DNA from: Tribonema minus
Lineage: Eukaryota > Sar > Xanthophyceae > Tribonematales > Tribonemataceae
Assembly (NCBI GenBank): GCA_017506865.1
Contig: JAFCMP010000522.1
Coordinates: 372,001-436,000 of the forward strand
Reading direction: 5' to 3'
Length of the DNA: 64,000 nucleotides
Part shown: positions 37,884 to 47,547 of the stretch, in pieces
Layout of the letters: each line of letters begins with the position of its first letter
Position numbering within the stretch: position 1 is the first letter of the stretch
Program-made: the position numbers and the translations under genes
The notes under the pieces: model-generated
What the model was told of the DNA's origin: nothing
Seen by the model: only the letters and a program-made list of their open reading frames with translations
Databases searched by the model: none

Positions 37884-38442
37884 TCACACAGTCTGGTCAT
37901 CCCATGCCCACTGACCCTGAATGATGATGTGCCTGCAGGTGCCATCGTTCTCATCGAATTCCATCTCTGGCACGCCCTGGAGCTCCTCGCAAAACACCCT
38001 CCTTCGCAGTATGCGGCATATGATCCAGTAGCCGTTGAACACGGTGGGAGGGACCCTCTGATCAAAAGCCTTGAAGTTGAGTCCTCCTGACACAAAGCCC
38101 TCCGCGAGCAGCCTGCAACGAAATCAGCATTGGCAGACGCAGACGTTTTCAGTAACCCGGTCGAGCGAAGTGCCAAACCGTCGTTTGCAAATGGATCCCA
38201 TTAAGGCTCTTAGCAAGCTTCGAGATTTACTGCAAACTCAATAATTGTGAACCACAAAAGCTTCACAAGATTTGATGCACAGAGAACTGCTTGCTGCCAA
38301 ACAGCAACATGCACCTCTCCGGATCCTCTTGCCTGTAGATCCTGCCCTTGCCCTTGTGGCCGCACTGAGGGCACTTGAGATGCTGGTGGTGGTGATGATT
38401 GCAGACATTGCACATGGGCGGGTCTCCTTCCGCTTCCTCCAT
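37884..38442 (-). CDS. Small zinc-binding protein, function unknown
   Basis: Seen: exon 1 38442-38267 and exon 2 38112-37884, phase 2, together exactly 135 codons including the stop. The N-terminus carries MCNVCNHHHHQHLKCPQCGH, a CxxC...CxxC zinc ribbon with a run of His between the pairs, then KGKGRIYRQEDPERCMLLFG. Exon 2 encodes GGLNFKAFDQRVPPTVFNGY then WIICRILRRRVFCEELQG and a C-terminus IIIQGQWAWDDQTV. I do not recognise the family; a compact zinc-stabilised beta protein is inferred. It is head to head with the Tat-SF1-like gene, with 286 bp between start codons, so a shared promoter is possible. Confidence 0.65.
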
Positions 38443-38728
38443 GCTCGCAGGCCGCCGCCAGCGCTAAAAGCCCCGGGCCGGCGGCTGCTTTTTGAGTTTC
38501 AGTGAAGTTGGATTTACACTAGGGCGATGGCCCACCACACTTCAGCACCTTGCGGAAGCAACAGCAGGTGGAATTGAACCTTGGCCGTGAAACAACCAGC
38601 TGGATTGCGTTGCTCTGTGGGGCGTGATCCCTGCGAAAAACTGCGCTGATTGGCATTATAAGGGAGCCACAACTTGAAGTTTTTCAGGTGATGCTAAGCA
38701 AGGGTGGGTTGCGGAAAGGGAAGGAGCC

Positions 38729-41700
38729 ATGAGCTTCGCCGGTCAGCAGGCCCTGGAGCAGCACATGAAGCAGCTGAGGGAGCAGCAACAGGCTCAGCAA
38801 GCGGCGGCTGCAGCAGCTGCTGCTGCTGCCGCAGCGTATGCTCAGCAATACGGCTACGCTGCGGCTAACCCTCAGCAAATAGCTCATCAGCAGTATGCGC
38901 AGGCCTATTATGCACAGCAGCAGCAGCAGCAACAGCAGCAGGTCGTGCAGCAGGTTGTGCAGCGGGTGTACGTTCATCCGCACGCTGCCTATGCCCAGCA
39001 GCAGCAGCAGCAGCAAGTGTACGCCGCTCAAGCCCCTGCTCACCCCTCGCCGCAGCCGGTGCAAGTCTACTACAGGTTGCCGAATGGCCAACTGGCACCT
39101 GTCACACCTGCGGTCGCTGCAGCGCAGCAGCACTACGCCCAGCCTCAGCAGCAGCAAGTGCACCTGCCACAGCAGCCCAGCCATGACATACGATTTGTGC
39201 ACAGCGGTCAGACTGGAGCGACAGGCGCGCCCTCATCGCATGCGCCGCGGCCCGATCAGGTGGTGGAGTCTCATGGCCAGGGCCTGGGATATCATGGGAG
39301 CACCCCTGCTCCCTCAAGCTTCAGCAGGACCAACAGCCTGTCAACCGGTGCGATTCAGGCGACCAAGTCATCAGGGAGGCCCGCGCCCTCTAAAGAGCAG
39401 ATACTGGCGCTGCTGGCGAGCTTCGCCCAGAAGCAGGAGGCGAGTATGAAGCCCTGCATATTTCTGGCACACCTTGCTTTGCTGCTGCAACTTGGTGGTG
39501 TTGGCACGGCTGAATGACTCCTGTGTTTCATTGCCATGTGGGCCTGAAGTCGCTGATCCTTGGCACTACGCTTTCCTCCGCAGCATCTGCCGATCACTGA
39601 GCACTGCGATCTAACCCCCTTCTCTTCACACGCCACTCGGCTGCGCGAAACCGCTGCTGCCGCTGCACACAACAATCCCCATGCACCGAAACCATGACGC
39701 ACAGATAGCGACGACGCCAGCGCTGGGCTGGCCCAAGGGCAACCGCGTCCCTGCGCGTGAGCGGGCGCGCCTCTCCAGCGCCACAGAGAAAAACCTTGCG
39801 TATGTGAAGAACAAGGATACGGAGGAGCGGCGGCGGAGGCTGGGGCTGGTAGACGAACGAGGCCACGACCGCAGCTCGGAGTTCCGGTCCGATGGCCGGC
39901 GGGACTATGACAGCAGGAGAGACTATGATAGGCGCGACGACAGGAGGGGCGGGCGGCCCGAGAATCTCATGTATTCGATGGGAGGGCAGTCGCGGTCGAT
40001 GGGGCTGGGGGCGGCGGCGGCGCGGCAGGCGCAGTGCGGCGTGTATGTCACTGGGCTGCCGCCGACGACGACACAGGCGCAGCTGGAGCAGCTGTTCTCC
40101 GCGCACGGGCCGATACGGCGCGTCAAGGTCTACATGGAAGGTGAGCGCAGCGGTGGCTGAGGCAGTGGCGGTCGTGTGGCGGGTCAGCAGTTGAATACGC
40201 TGCAGTGCAGCTTCTTGTAGGTTTTAACATGAAGTTAGCGTGATCTTGGAAGTACATTGATAAATATGTTTTGGTGTGATGTCTGCTTTTGAATATGAAG
40301 CATTTGGAATAGCTTCATGCAGTATGCCAGTCGAGCTCATACATACATACGGGGGACTCAAACGCACCAGTAGCAGGTTGGCCCTCTTGCCAGTATGCAC
40401 AGTAAGGTGCTCCATTGCTCCACTTCTGGCTCCACTTCTGGTCGGGTGCATTGGTTCTGAGCAGCCCAGATACGCCTTTGGGAGATATCCTTGCATGCAT
40501 CAACACTTAGCGGTAGATGGACTACAGCACGATGCACATTACGAAAGGCGTTCGCAGTGCGTCAGCGCAGTGCAGCCGTCCCCTCCCCTACCCCCCTTAA
40601 CCCCCGCCGCTTCACCATGCGCCACAACTTCAAGGCGGGGCAGACGGCGACAAGGACGCAAGCACCAGGTGCAAGGGCGATGCACTGGTGACCTATGTCA
40701 AGCCCTCGTCCGTGGACACAGCCGTGCCACGCCTCAACGGCCACCAAGTCGCGCCCGGCTTCACAATCAAGGTTACGCAGGCCGACTTCAGCCACAAGGA
40801 GGGCGGCCGCGACAGCGGCGGCAGGGACGAGGGGGGGTATGGGGGGTACGCCGACCTTGCAGCAGAGCCGCAGGGGGGGCGCAGGGGCAGCGAGCGCGGC
40901 AGCGATCGAGGCGGCAGTGAGCACGACGGCAGCGGCGGCGGGGGGCGGGGCGGGGGGTATGCCGACCTGGCCGCCAGCCCTGTCAAGAGCTACGCGGAGC
41001 TCGCTGCGTATGTGCCGCCGCCGCGGCGCGACAGCCGGTCGGGGTCACGGGAGCGCGCGGCAGTTACGGCAGTTACAAAGACGCCACTAGCGCGGCAGGC
41101 GCTGCCTGAGCAGTGCTGCGCGGAGCAGTACCCCGTGGTCATCCTGCACAATGTGTACACTGCGGAGGAGGTCACGGAGAATCCGGACGGGTTCTACTCG
41201 GAGCTGGAGGCGGATATGCTGGGGGAGTGCGCGCGCTTTGGCACTGTGCGCTGCGTCGTGACGCTGGAGGTGAGGCTGGCTTTGGTGATGATGATGCCAC
41301 TAGGTTTTAAGCAGTGGTCATTATGGTGTGCACAGCTCAGGGGGCCAATTTTAGCAGTGTATGTACATACACCAGGCAGCTGGGCTGTCCGCGTGGCAAA
41401 TGCATTTTGTCATGCATACTTGTATCAGTGGATTCCCACAACTACGTTTGCCTGTTGTGGAACTGCGTGGGTCTTCAACTTGAAGTTTAGTTGCCCAGAC
41501 GAACGGGCATGTGCAGTGACATGACTAGCTCGTTGTTTATGTACTTCATCTAGTAGTGTATGCTTCTCTATGTGCTGTGCAGAATGAATGTACAGGGACT
41601 GTGTCCGCTATGTGGACTGCGTCAGCCTTCAACTTGAAGTTTGGTCGCATCTGGTGACTGAAGTAGCTCAGTATTCCTGTACCTCACCTAGTAGTCTATG

Positions 41701-42315
41701 TGCTCTGCAGAATGAATATATATGGAACTGTGTTCGCAACACGGGCTCACGAGAGCAAGCAGACAAGCCGGATACACGCACTAGAGATCTGTTCACATGC
41801 TTTTAAAAGTGCTGCTCCCACAGTGTCGTAAACTTCAAGTTGAAGGCGCTTCACCTGTATGTACCACCCTTACACAGTACAGAGAGCATGCTGACGCATG
41901 CTCTACAGCAAATGCCGTCACACACTTTTTATTATAACTTACACTGCACAGTGTTTCCACGCACATGCAGGGCGAATACGAGGGCAGCGTGGCCATCACC
42001 TTTGCGGACTCTGCGGGCGCGCGCGAGTGCGCCAAGACCATGCACGGACGCTTCTTTGACGGCCGACAGATTGAGGTGGACATTGTGGGCAAGTTTGAGG
42101 GGGGGGCGGAGGGGTCTGTTGGCCAACTTCTGCTGCCGCTAGGCGACCAGGTGGATGCCGAGCATCGCGACGCTGCAGGCACGAGTGCTGCTGCTGCTAC
42201 TGCTGCTGCTGCTCCTGTTGAGAGCGCAGCGCCTGCCGCCGCGGCCGCACCTGAGCCCGAGCCACCGGTGGAAGAGATTCCGACGGATCTTGACAGTTTT
42301 CTCAGTTCTGTATAG
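38729..42315 (+). CDS. HTATSF1: Tat-SF1/CUS2-like splicing factor (two RRMs), poly-Q/poly-A N-terminus
   Basis: Seen: exons 38729 to about 39443, about 39709-40140, 40644-41269 and 41971-42315. The N-terminal 240 residues are Gln/Ala-rich (runs of up to 12 Ala and 9 Gln) and prion-like. Then comes a charged Arg/Asp-rich linker. RRM1 is split over exons 2 and 3: QCGVYVTGLPPTTTQAQLEQ ... GDALVTYVKPSSV. A Gly/Ser/Arg-rich linker follows, then a UHM-type RRM2: YPVVILHNVYTAEEV ... FADSAGARECAKTMHG with RFFDGRQIEVDIV, where R-F-F is the UHM ULM-binding motif. The tail is acidic (PEPEPPVEEIPTDLDSFLSS). Family members help U2 snRNP/SF3B1 assembly in the nucleus (established). The exon-2 acceptor is uncertain (39705, 39709 or 39721). 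Part of the poly-Q exon is copied at 54737-54802. Confidence 0.85.
41462..41740 (+). repeat. Tandem duplication inside the last intron of the Tat-SF1-like gene
   Basis: Two units about 150 bp apart share CTTCAACTTGAAGTTT (41473 and 41620 regions), TAGT-GTATG and CTATGTGCTSTGCAGAATGAAT (41571 and 41696 regions). Each unit contains an acceptor-like CTCTGCAG. Diverged, but clearly a duplication. Confidence 0.65.
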
Positions 42316-42665
42316 GAACTGGCTGGCATCTGCCGCCCGTATCACATGCACATACTTTGCACACGTGCCGGAATGTTACGTACTGACTATACTGATGCTT
42401 GTGCTGGATTCCGTGCTGCCTGCTGCCCTAGCGTGAGTGTAGCTTTGTCTGTGGTGAGCACTGCTGCAAGTCGGCCACCTACTGAGCCTGTATTGCCTTT
42501 GCTGAGATGCTGGCCCTGCATCTTGGCCCAATAACTGACATGCTGCTGAGATGCATGAGATAACAGTATCGAAAGATGTGCAATGCGAGTGTTGTATGAT
42601 TTTCGTTGCAGAGTTGTAGCAGCGGGCACAAATGCAGGGTTCAGCAGAAGCCGTTGTTCATGTAC

Positions 42666-42990
42666 CTTCAATAAATTATTGCGTAGGCGCGAAACGCCCA
42701 GACGGTGGATGACAGCTTGCTACCAAATCATCCTGTGGCTCGTAAAATCTTGAAAGTGTCTCAAAGCGCAGTAACAACAACTTCCTTAGAAACGACGTCG
42801 CCAAGCGACATGTCCCCCTTCTCCAAGTCCTCGTCCATCTGCCCCCCCCGGACTCCGCCATGTGCGTCACAGCACGCAATTAGCATGCCATGTGGAGCGC
42901 TGCCGACAGAGCTGAGCATACACGCACGCCACTGTGCCTTTTACGGCATCATCCTACTACATGTCATGCGATGCAGCACGACTGTGCAGG
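42666..42990 (-). mobile_element. Diverged 3' fragment of the RLE-type LINE family
   Basis: The minus strand reads HMAESGGGRWTRTWRRGTCR, related to the C-terminal HMAESRGGGAHGGGRRGGPR of the full element. The segment CATGTGGAGCGCTGCCGACA at 42889 is shared with 44119 and 47769. The 3' end (AATAAATTATTG-type) directly follows CATGTAC at 42659-42665, the same context as the other copies. It is older and more diverged than the 43900 copy. Confidence 0.65.
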
Positions 42991-43439
42991 CTCAGCAACT
43001 GCAGGATATGCGGCTCGCGTAGCACGCCCCTGGAGGCCTGTACCCAAGCTTCTCCATGGTGGCAGGGAGTGAAAGAGGCTCACTTGAAGCATATGTGTCT
43101 GATGCGCGCGGGGGGCATATGAGCACCCCCCCATTAGCCGCTACCTCTGAGCCAAAGTACACGTCCACCCCTACCCCGCCCTCACTGCAGCTCGCGATGC
43201 ACACACGTGCAGCGTTGGTACGTGCAACATGGGTGACCATCGGTGTCACCATTGGAACAGTGGGTCCACTGGAGCCTGACGCAGGGGCTGCAGCGCGCAT
43301 TGGCTCAACAACATGCTGACTAGGTGCCGGATTCACGCAGGAACCCGCCACTACTTTGCCTGACTTGCGCTGTAATGCGCCAGTGGCTGCGGGCTCAGTG
43401 ATTGGCCCGGCTACCATGACGAAGCGCTTGTCTTAGCAT

Positions 43440-45555
43440 GTGTTGACAATGAGCTTGCTAATCGCAATCCGCTGGTAAAGTATGTCCTCCTCTGAATGTG
43501 AACTGTAGACCCCCCTGACCATGGGACTGTGATGCCAGGGTTGTTGTCTACGCTGATTGCCAGAGTGTATTCGCCGCTGAATGCCCTGGTGTTCACGCTC
43601 ACTACCTGCCACACAGGCAAAGAAGACAAAAAACAGTACATGCATGCAGTAGTCCAAGCGTGTGTGAGAGCATGCCATATTGCGTGAATATAAATGGTAA
43701 CATGAATGTCAATTGTAGATTCTCCAAGAGCTTTTCTCCTGCCATCTGAATTCCTCATGCTAGCTGCTTGATGCAGGGCTGCAGCTGGCCACAAGGAGGT
43801 ATGTGTTGATCTGGAAGATGTGTTGCGTGCATGCTGAGTTCCACTCAGATGCGCGCCTGCACGATCTACAATGGTGACAAGTCTGCATGTACAGTGTACT
43901 TTTTATTAATTCTCGCTCAGGGCGCGAAAAAGCCCAGATAATTGGCATCTAGCTGTAAGGAATCTACATGTCGTATGACAGTCTGAAAGTGTCGCAACGA
44001 CAACCACTCAAACGCCGCCGCCGCCAAATGGCATCTCGGGGTCCTCCCCTACGTCCTCCTCCATGTGCCCCCCCCCCCTGGATTCTGCCATGTGTGTCAT
44101 GACACGGCCAGAGTACGCCATGTGGAGCGCTGCCGACAGTGCCGAGCGTAACAGTGTACATCATTCACTCATACAATCCAAACCTTGGCCTAATGAGAAC
44201 GCGACAAGCACCCCAAAAATATGCAACAAGCACTGGCTTCATGGCATGTTGACTAGAGAGTCAGTGCATCGAGCCTTCACAGGCACCTGTGCGCAGCACC
44301 CGGTTTCAGAAGAGCAGATGCACTACACAGCGGAAGGTCTGAGAGTGGTACTGTGCCAGTGACCGTTTAATGTGATAGCAATGTTTTCTATTGCGGTCAC
44401 AAATGCGTATGAGCACACACTTGATGATGTGAGCGCACGAGTTGCATATCATGCACTTTTCATAGAGTCATCACCCCTCAAGCGAAAGTAATTAAGTACC
44501 TTGCGAAGCGAACTTTAATAAAAGTACTGTGCATGACTCACCCCTGTTGCGGCATCGTACATGCTGCTTTGAAGATCCACGTCCACCCAGGGCGACGCCT
44601 TGTCGGTTCTGGCAAACAGAGCTGGCGCGTGCTCCCGGCAGTTCTGGCAGGGGCATGGGCTGAACCTCAGCTGCACATCACGAGCCAGCTCCAACGAGCC
44701 CTCACAAAGCAGCGTTGGCGACCAGATTGCATACCGCCCCCCCGTCGCGGCTGACCACGATGTGGCCCTCATTGTCGGTGCCAGACGTCACGGTGATGTT
44801 TGCTGTCTGTGTAGCTCTGAGGGAGTTGTCTGGTATGACGATGGATACGCCGTACCAGCGTGAGGAATAGACCCGCATTGCGCTACTAGGCTCCAGGTTG
44901 GTCACAAGCACCTCGTCCGGCCGCGTATGCATGCACGACATAATACAATTGTTGTTGGTGTGACCTTGCGATGGTTCAACTGCATGCAGTCAGGGGCAAG
45001 GGCCGGTGGCATGAATGCACTAAGAAGTCAGCACTGTACTAGTAGGTGCCGGATCCTAGCGCAGTGTCATGAATGAAGCAACGGCGCGCAAGTGCCGAAC
45101 ACCCAACACGTTGTAACTTTCAGGCACATTGCCACTGTACTGCTCCTAGAACCAAATAATCACATGACATGTGAAGATGCCCTTGCATGTAGAACTGGAC
45201 GTCACAGGAGCAACAGGCCCGCAAGGCAACCTGGTCCACGAGGGTCAACCGTGTCACAAAGCGGTCGCATTCAAGGGCGTTTTTGAAGTTTGAGTTGCTG
45301 CCCATGAGACCACAGGCAGCCTTCACAGAAAACACAAAGTGTCAACATGGGCACGTGAATTTGTCAAGGCTTGTAGCCATAAAAACTCACGGTTCGGCGC
45401 ACATCCAAGAGGATAAGGATCGGTGGCGACTACGCCAAGAGGAAACTCCATGCACTTCTTACATGCGTCAATGCAATGTTTCGATAAATTGGCCGGGTCG
45501 ACCACGCAAACCCTTCGCTCCAAAGAACAAATGCTGCTGCAACTCAAAGTGAAGA
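43440..45555 (-). CDS. Possible multi-exon Cys-rich secreted protein
   Basis: Several minus-strand segments look coding and have splice-like borders: about 45555-45391 (LSCSSICSLERRVCVVDPAN then KHCIDACKKCMEFPLG, donor GTGAGT), 45320-45231 (AACGLMGSNSNFKNALECDR), about 44920-44542 (YGVSIVIPDNSLRATQTANI ... CEGSLELARDVQLRFSPCPC, donor GTGAGT) and about 43611-43440 (AFSGEYTLAISVDNNPG). Cys-rich and beta-type extracellular composition suggests a secreted or surface protein; no family is recognised. In the third segment the frame must change at a run of seven G (near 44748), which could be a sequencing indel or a real lesion. A truncated retroelement (43900-44150) sits in the presumed last intron. 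The gene model is tentative and the 5' end unplaced. Confidence 0.4.
43900..44150 (-). mobile_element. 5'-truncated RLE-type LINE copy with 9-bp target-site duplication
   Basis: 251 bp nearly identical to the 3' end of the full element (47548-47799). It is flanked on both sides by ACAGTGTAC (43891-43899 and 44151-44159). It encodes the same C-terminal peptide (GGGAHGGGRRGGPRDAIWRR) and ends with TTAATAAAAA read on the minus strand. Direct evidence of a target-primed insertion. Confidence 0.92.
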
Positions 45556-46479
45556 AGCTGCCCGTGAATACCACAGTTTCCCGTGAGCGCAAGTATGTGG
45601 CAACACGATAGACCACTACATTCATCAAGTTGCGATGACCTCATGATCACAACGTCTGTTTTGCGATACATAATCACTTGCCTCAACTCCTTCCCATGTA
45701 GCATCAAATGGTGACTGGTCCATTCCGGAACACTGTTGTGGTAGCATTCAAAACGGTGCGCAAGGCCTGTGAGCGCGTGCAAGCAATTGGGCAAGCCGCG
45801 CACACAACTTTAGTTGAAGCTGCTAACCGACATCGCAGGCCACAGAGGCACCTGTCTCAGTGAGTGACGAGGCTCTATCCCTTGTCAACACGCGTAAATG
45901 ACGGTATGATTTGATCTCAGCCAGGCTGAAAGATGTGGCGCGGAACACTGGGATGGTGTGCAAGGGTGTATATACGCAGGAGAGTGGCATAAACATATAG
46001 CAAACCAAAGGCACTTGAGTGCAAGCATCGGCGCAGCAGGCCTTACAGCATCGCGCCAGCCCACACAGCGCGGTGACGTAGACAACTGATTGACATCGGC
46101 GCGTTCAGACTGACTACATGCCGTACAAGACGTCTGCAGAATAAAAAGTGGATGAGATTGGATTAGATCAGATTAGATTGACTCAATTCGTCAGGAGCAT
46201 GCGTCGCACTTGCCTCTGCGCAAGAGCAGCCATCATGGTTCCTCTGTGGCACACCGCTCTGCTTGTGTTTCTGCACCGACGCCTCCCTGCGCACCAAGCC
46301 CTTTCTTGTGCTGTGTGTGTGTTGTGCCGTGAGCGCGCGCTGCGCATGATGTTGAACTTGAACACACAGTGCTCAGCCGGAAACAGACAATTGGTTAACC
46401 ACGTTTTGCTGCGAATAGCATCTCACCGGAAACTGCGAATTTGATCATGCTTTTCAATTGGCTCGCGTTTTATCGGTTG
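45556..46479. other. Intergenic stretch
   Basis: Possible upstream exons of the Cys-rich gene (for example minus 45800-45690, ...FECYHNSVPEWTSHHLML) cannot be confirmed. A short run of degenerate GATTAGATTA-type repeat lies near 46155-46178. Confidence 0.3.
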
Positions 46480-47302
46480 GGGGAGAGGTATGAGCAATCG
46501 GGATTCGGGTCGACGCCCGACCCAGTTTTCGGCCCCCGACCTGACAAACCTCAAACAGTCTCAAACCTCCAAAACCTTGAGATATCAGCTCCCCTTGCCG
46601 CACAGCTACGCTTTCATTGGTATAGAGTCTGTGGAGACGCTAGCAGCTGCTGCTCATCATGAAGTCTCCCGTGCATATGCTGATTTACGACAGCACGGCT
46701 GGGTCCACAGGGCCGTAGCTTTGGGCTGATGAGCTGCTGGTGCAGGCAACTCTGCCTAGAGTCTTTGATCATCAGCAAAGGGCGCCAGGCACAACCGAGG
46801 TGCACTGTTCCTAGCGCAACCAGCGGGAGCAGTGAAGGAAGGTGGCACGAATTGTGAATTGTGCCGCCGACTCTCAGACATTGAGAGCTGACCACGCTGC
46901 AGGGGGTATGGTGATGAAGCACAGCAGCGCTACCGTAGTGACTGTATCGCCATCGCCCGCTGTTCGTCGTCGCGATGGTGCGGTAACCCCGGGAATGCGT
47001 TCAAGGAAAGTTCCACAGATTATTCCAGTCCTAACCCTACTTACCCTAACCCTAACGCTAAACCCTAGCCCAAACAGCCAGCCTAAGCTCACACGCCTGG
47101 GTTGGCGACTGACGTCACGGCACTTGCTCTGAACCATGCCTAGAGGTTATGACAGGCAGCATGAAGTAGTGTCACCGGACATCACCGAAGTAGTCGATTT
47201 TGGCCGGCATCGGTTTGACAAATAGGTTTGGTTTGAGTCGACCGACCGACCCACTTTTGAAATTTATTTCGACCCGAATCCCGATTGCTCATACCTCTCC
47301 CC
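46480..47302. mobile_element. Non-autonomous DNA-transposon-like element with perfect 34-bp terminal inverted repeats
   Basis: The first 34 bp (46480-46513, beginning GGGGAGAGGTATGAGCAATC) and last 34 bp (47269-47302) are exact reverse complements. The outside sequence is TTG on both sides, a possible 3-bp target duplication. The 823-bp interior has no transposase ORF but includes a telomere-type CCCTAA block. I cannot assign a superfamily. Confidence 0.85.
47031..47069. repeat. Interstitial telomere-type repeat inside the TIR element
   Basis: Degenerate CCCTAA units (CCTAACCCTACTTACCCTAA, then further units to CCCTAG) within the 46480-47302 element, on the plus strand in C-rich orientation. 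Confidence 0.85.
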
Positions 47303-47547
47303 TTGGTATCACGCTTGCAGATGCCAATATCTTGGTGCCAAATTCACAGCCTTGTCTTACCTTACCTGCCCTCCCCGATCTTGACTCCATCACGGGTCAC
47401 AACACGTGTACACAGAGGTTTCGCCATGTGAATCATGCTAGGGACAGAGTGGAGTGTATGTCATTCGGTGTTACGCCTTCGGGGCCCCAGAGCAGCCGCT
47501 CCAGAAGTTACATCTGTGAAGCCGCTGCCAACGTATACATCATGTAC

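Noticed and set aside
38560-38600. Minus-strand GGTTCAATTCCACC resembling the T arm of a selenocysteine tRNA
   Set aside because: The T stem does not pair on the 5' side and no anticodon arm or acceptor stem is found.
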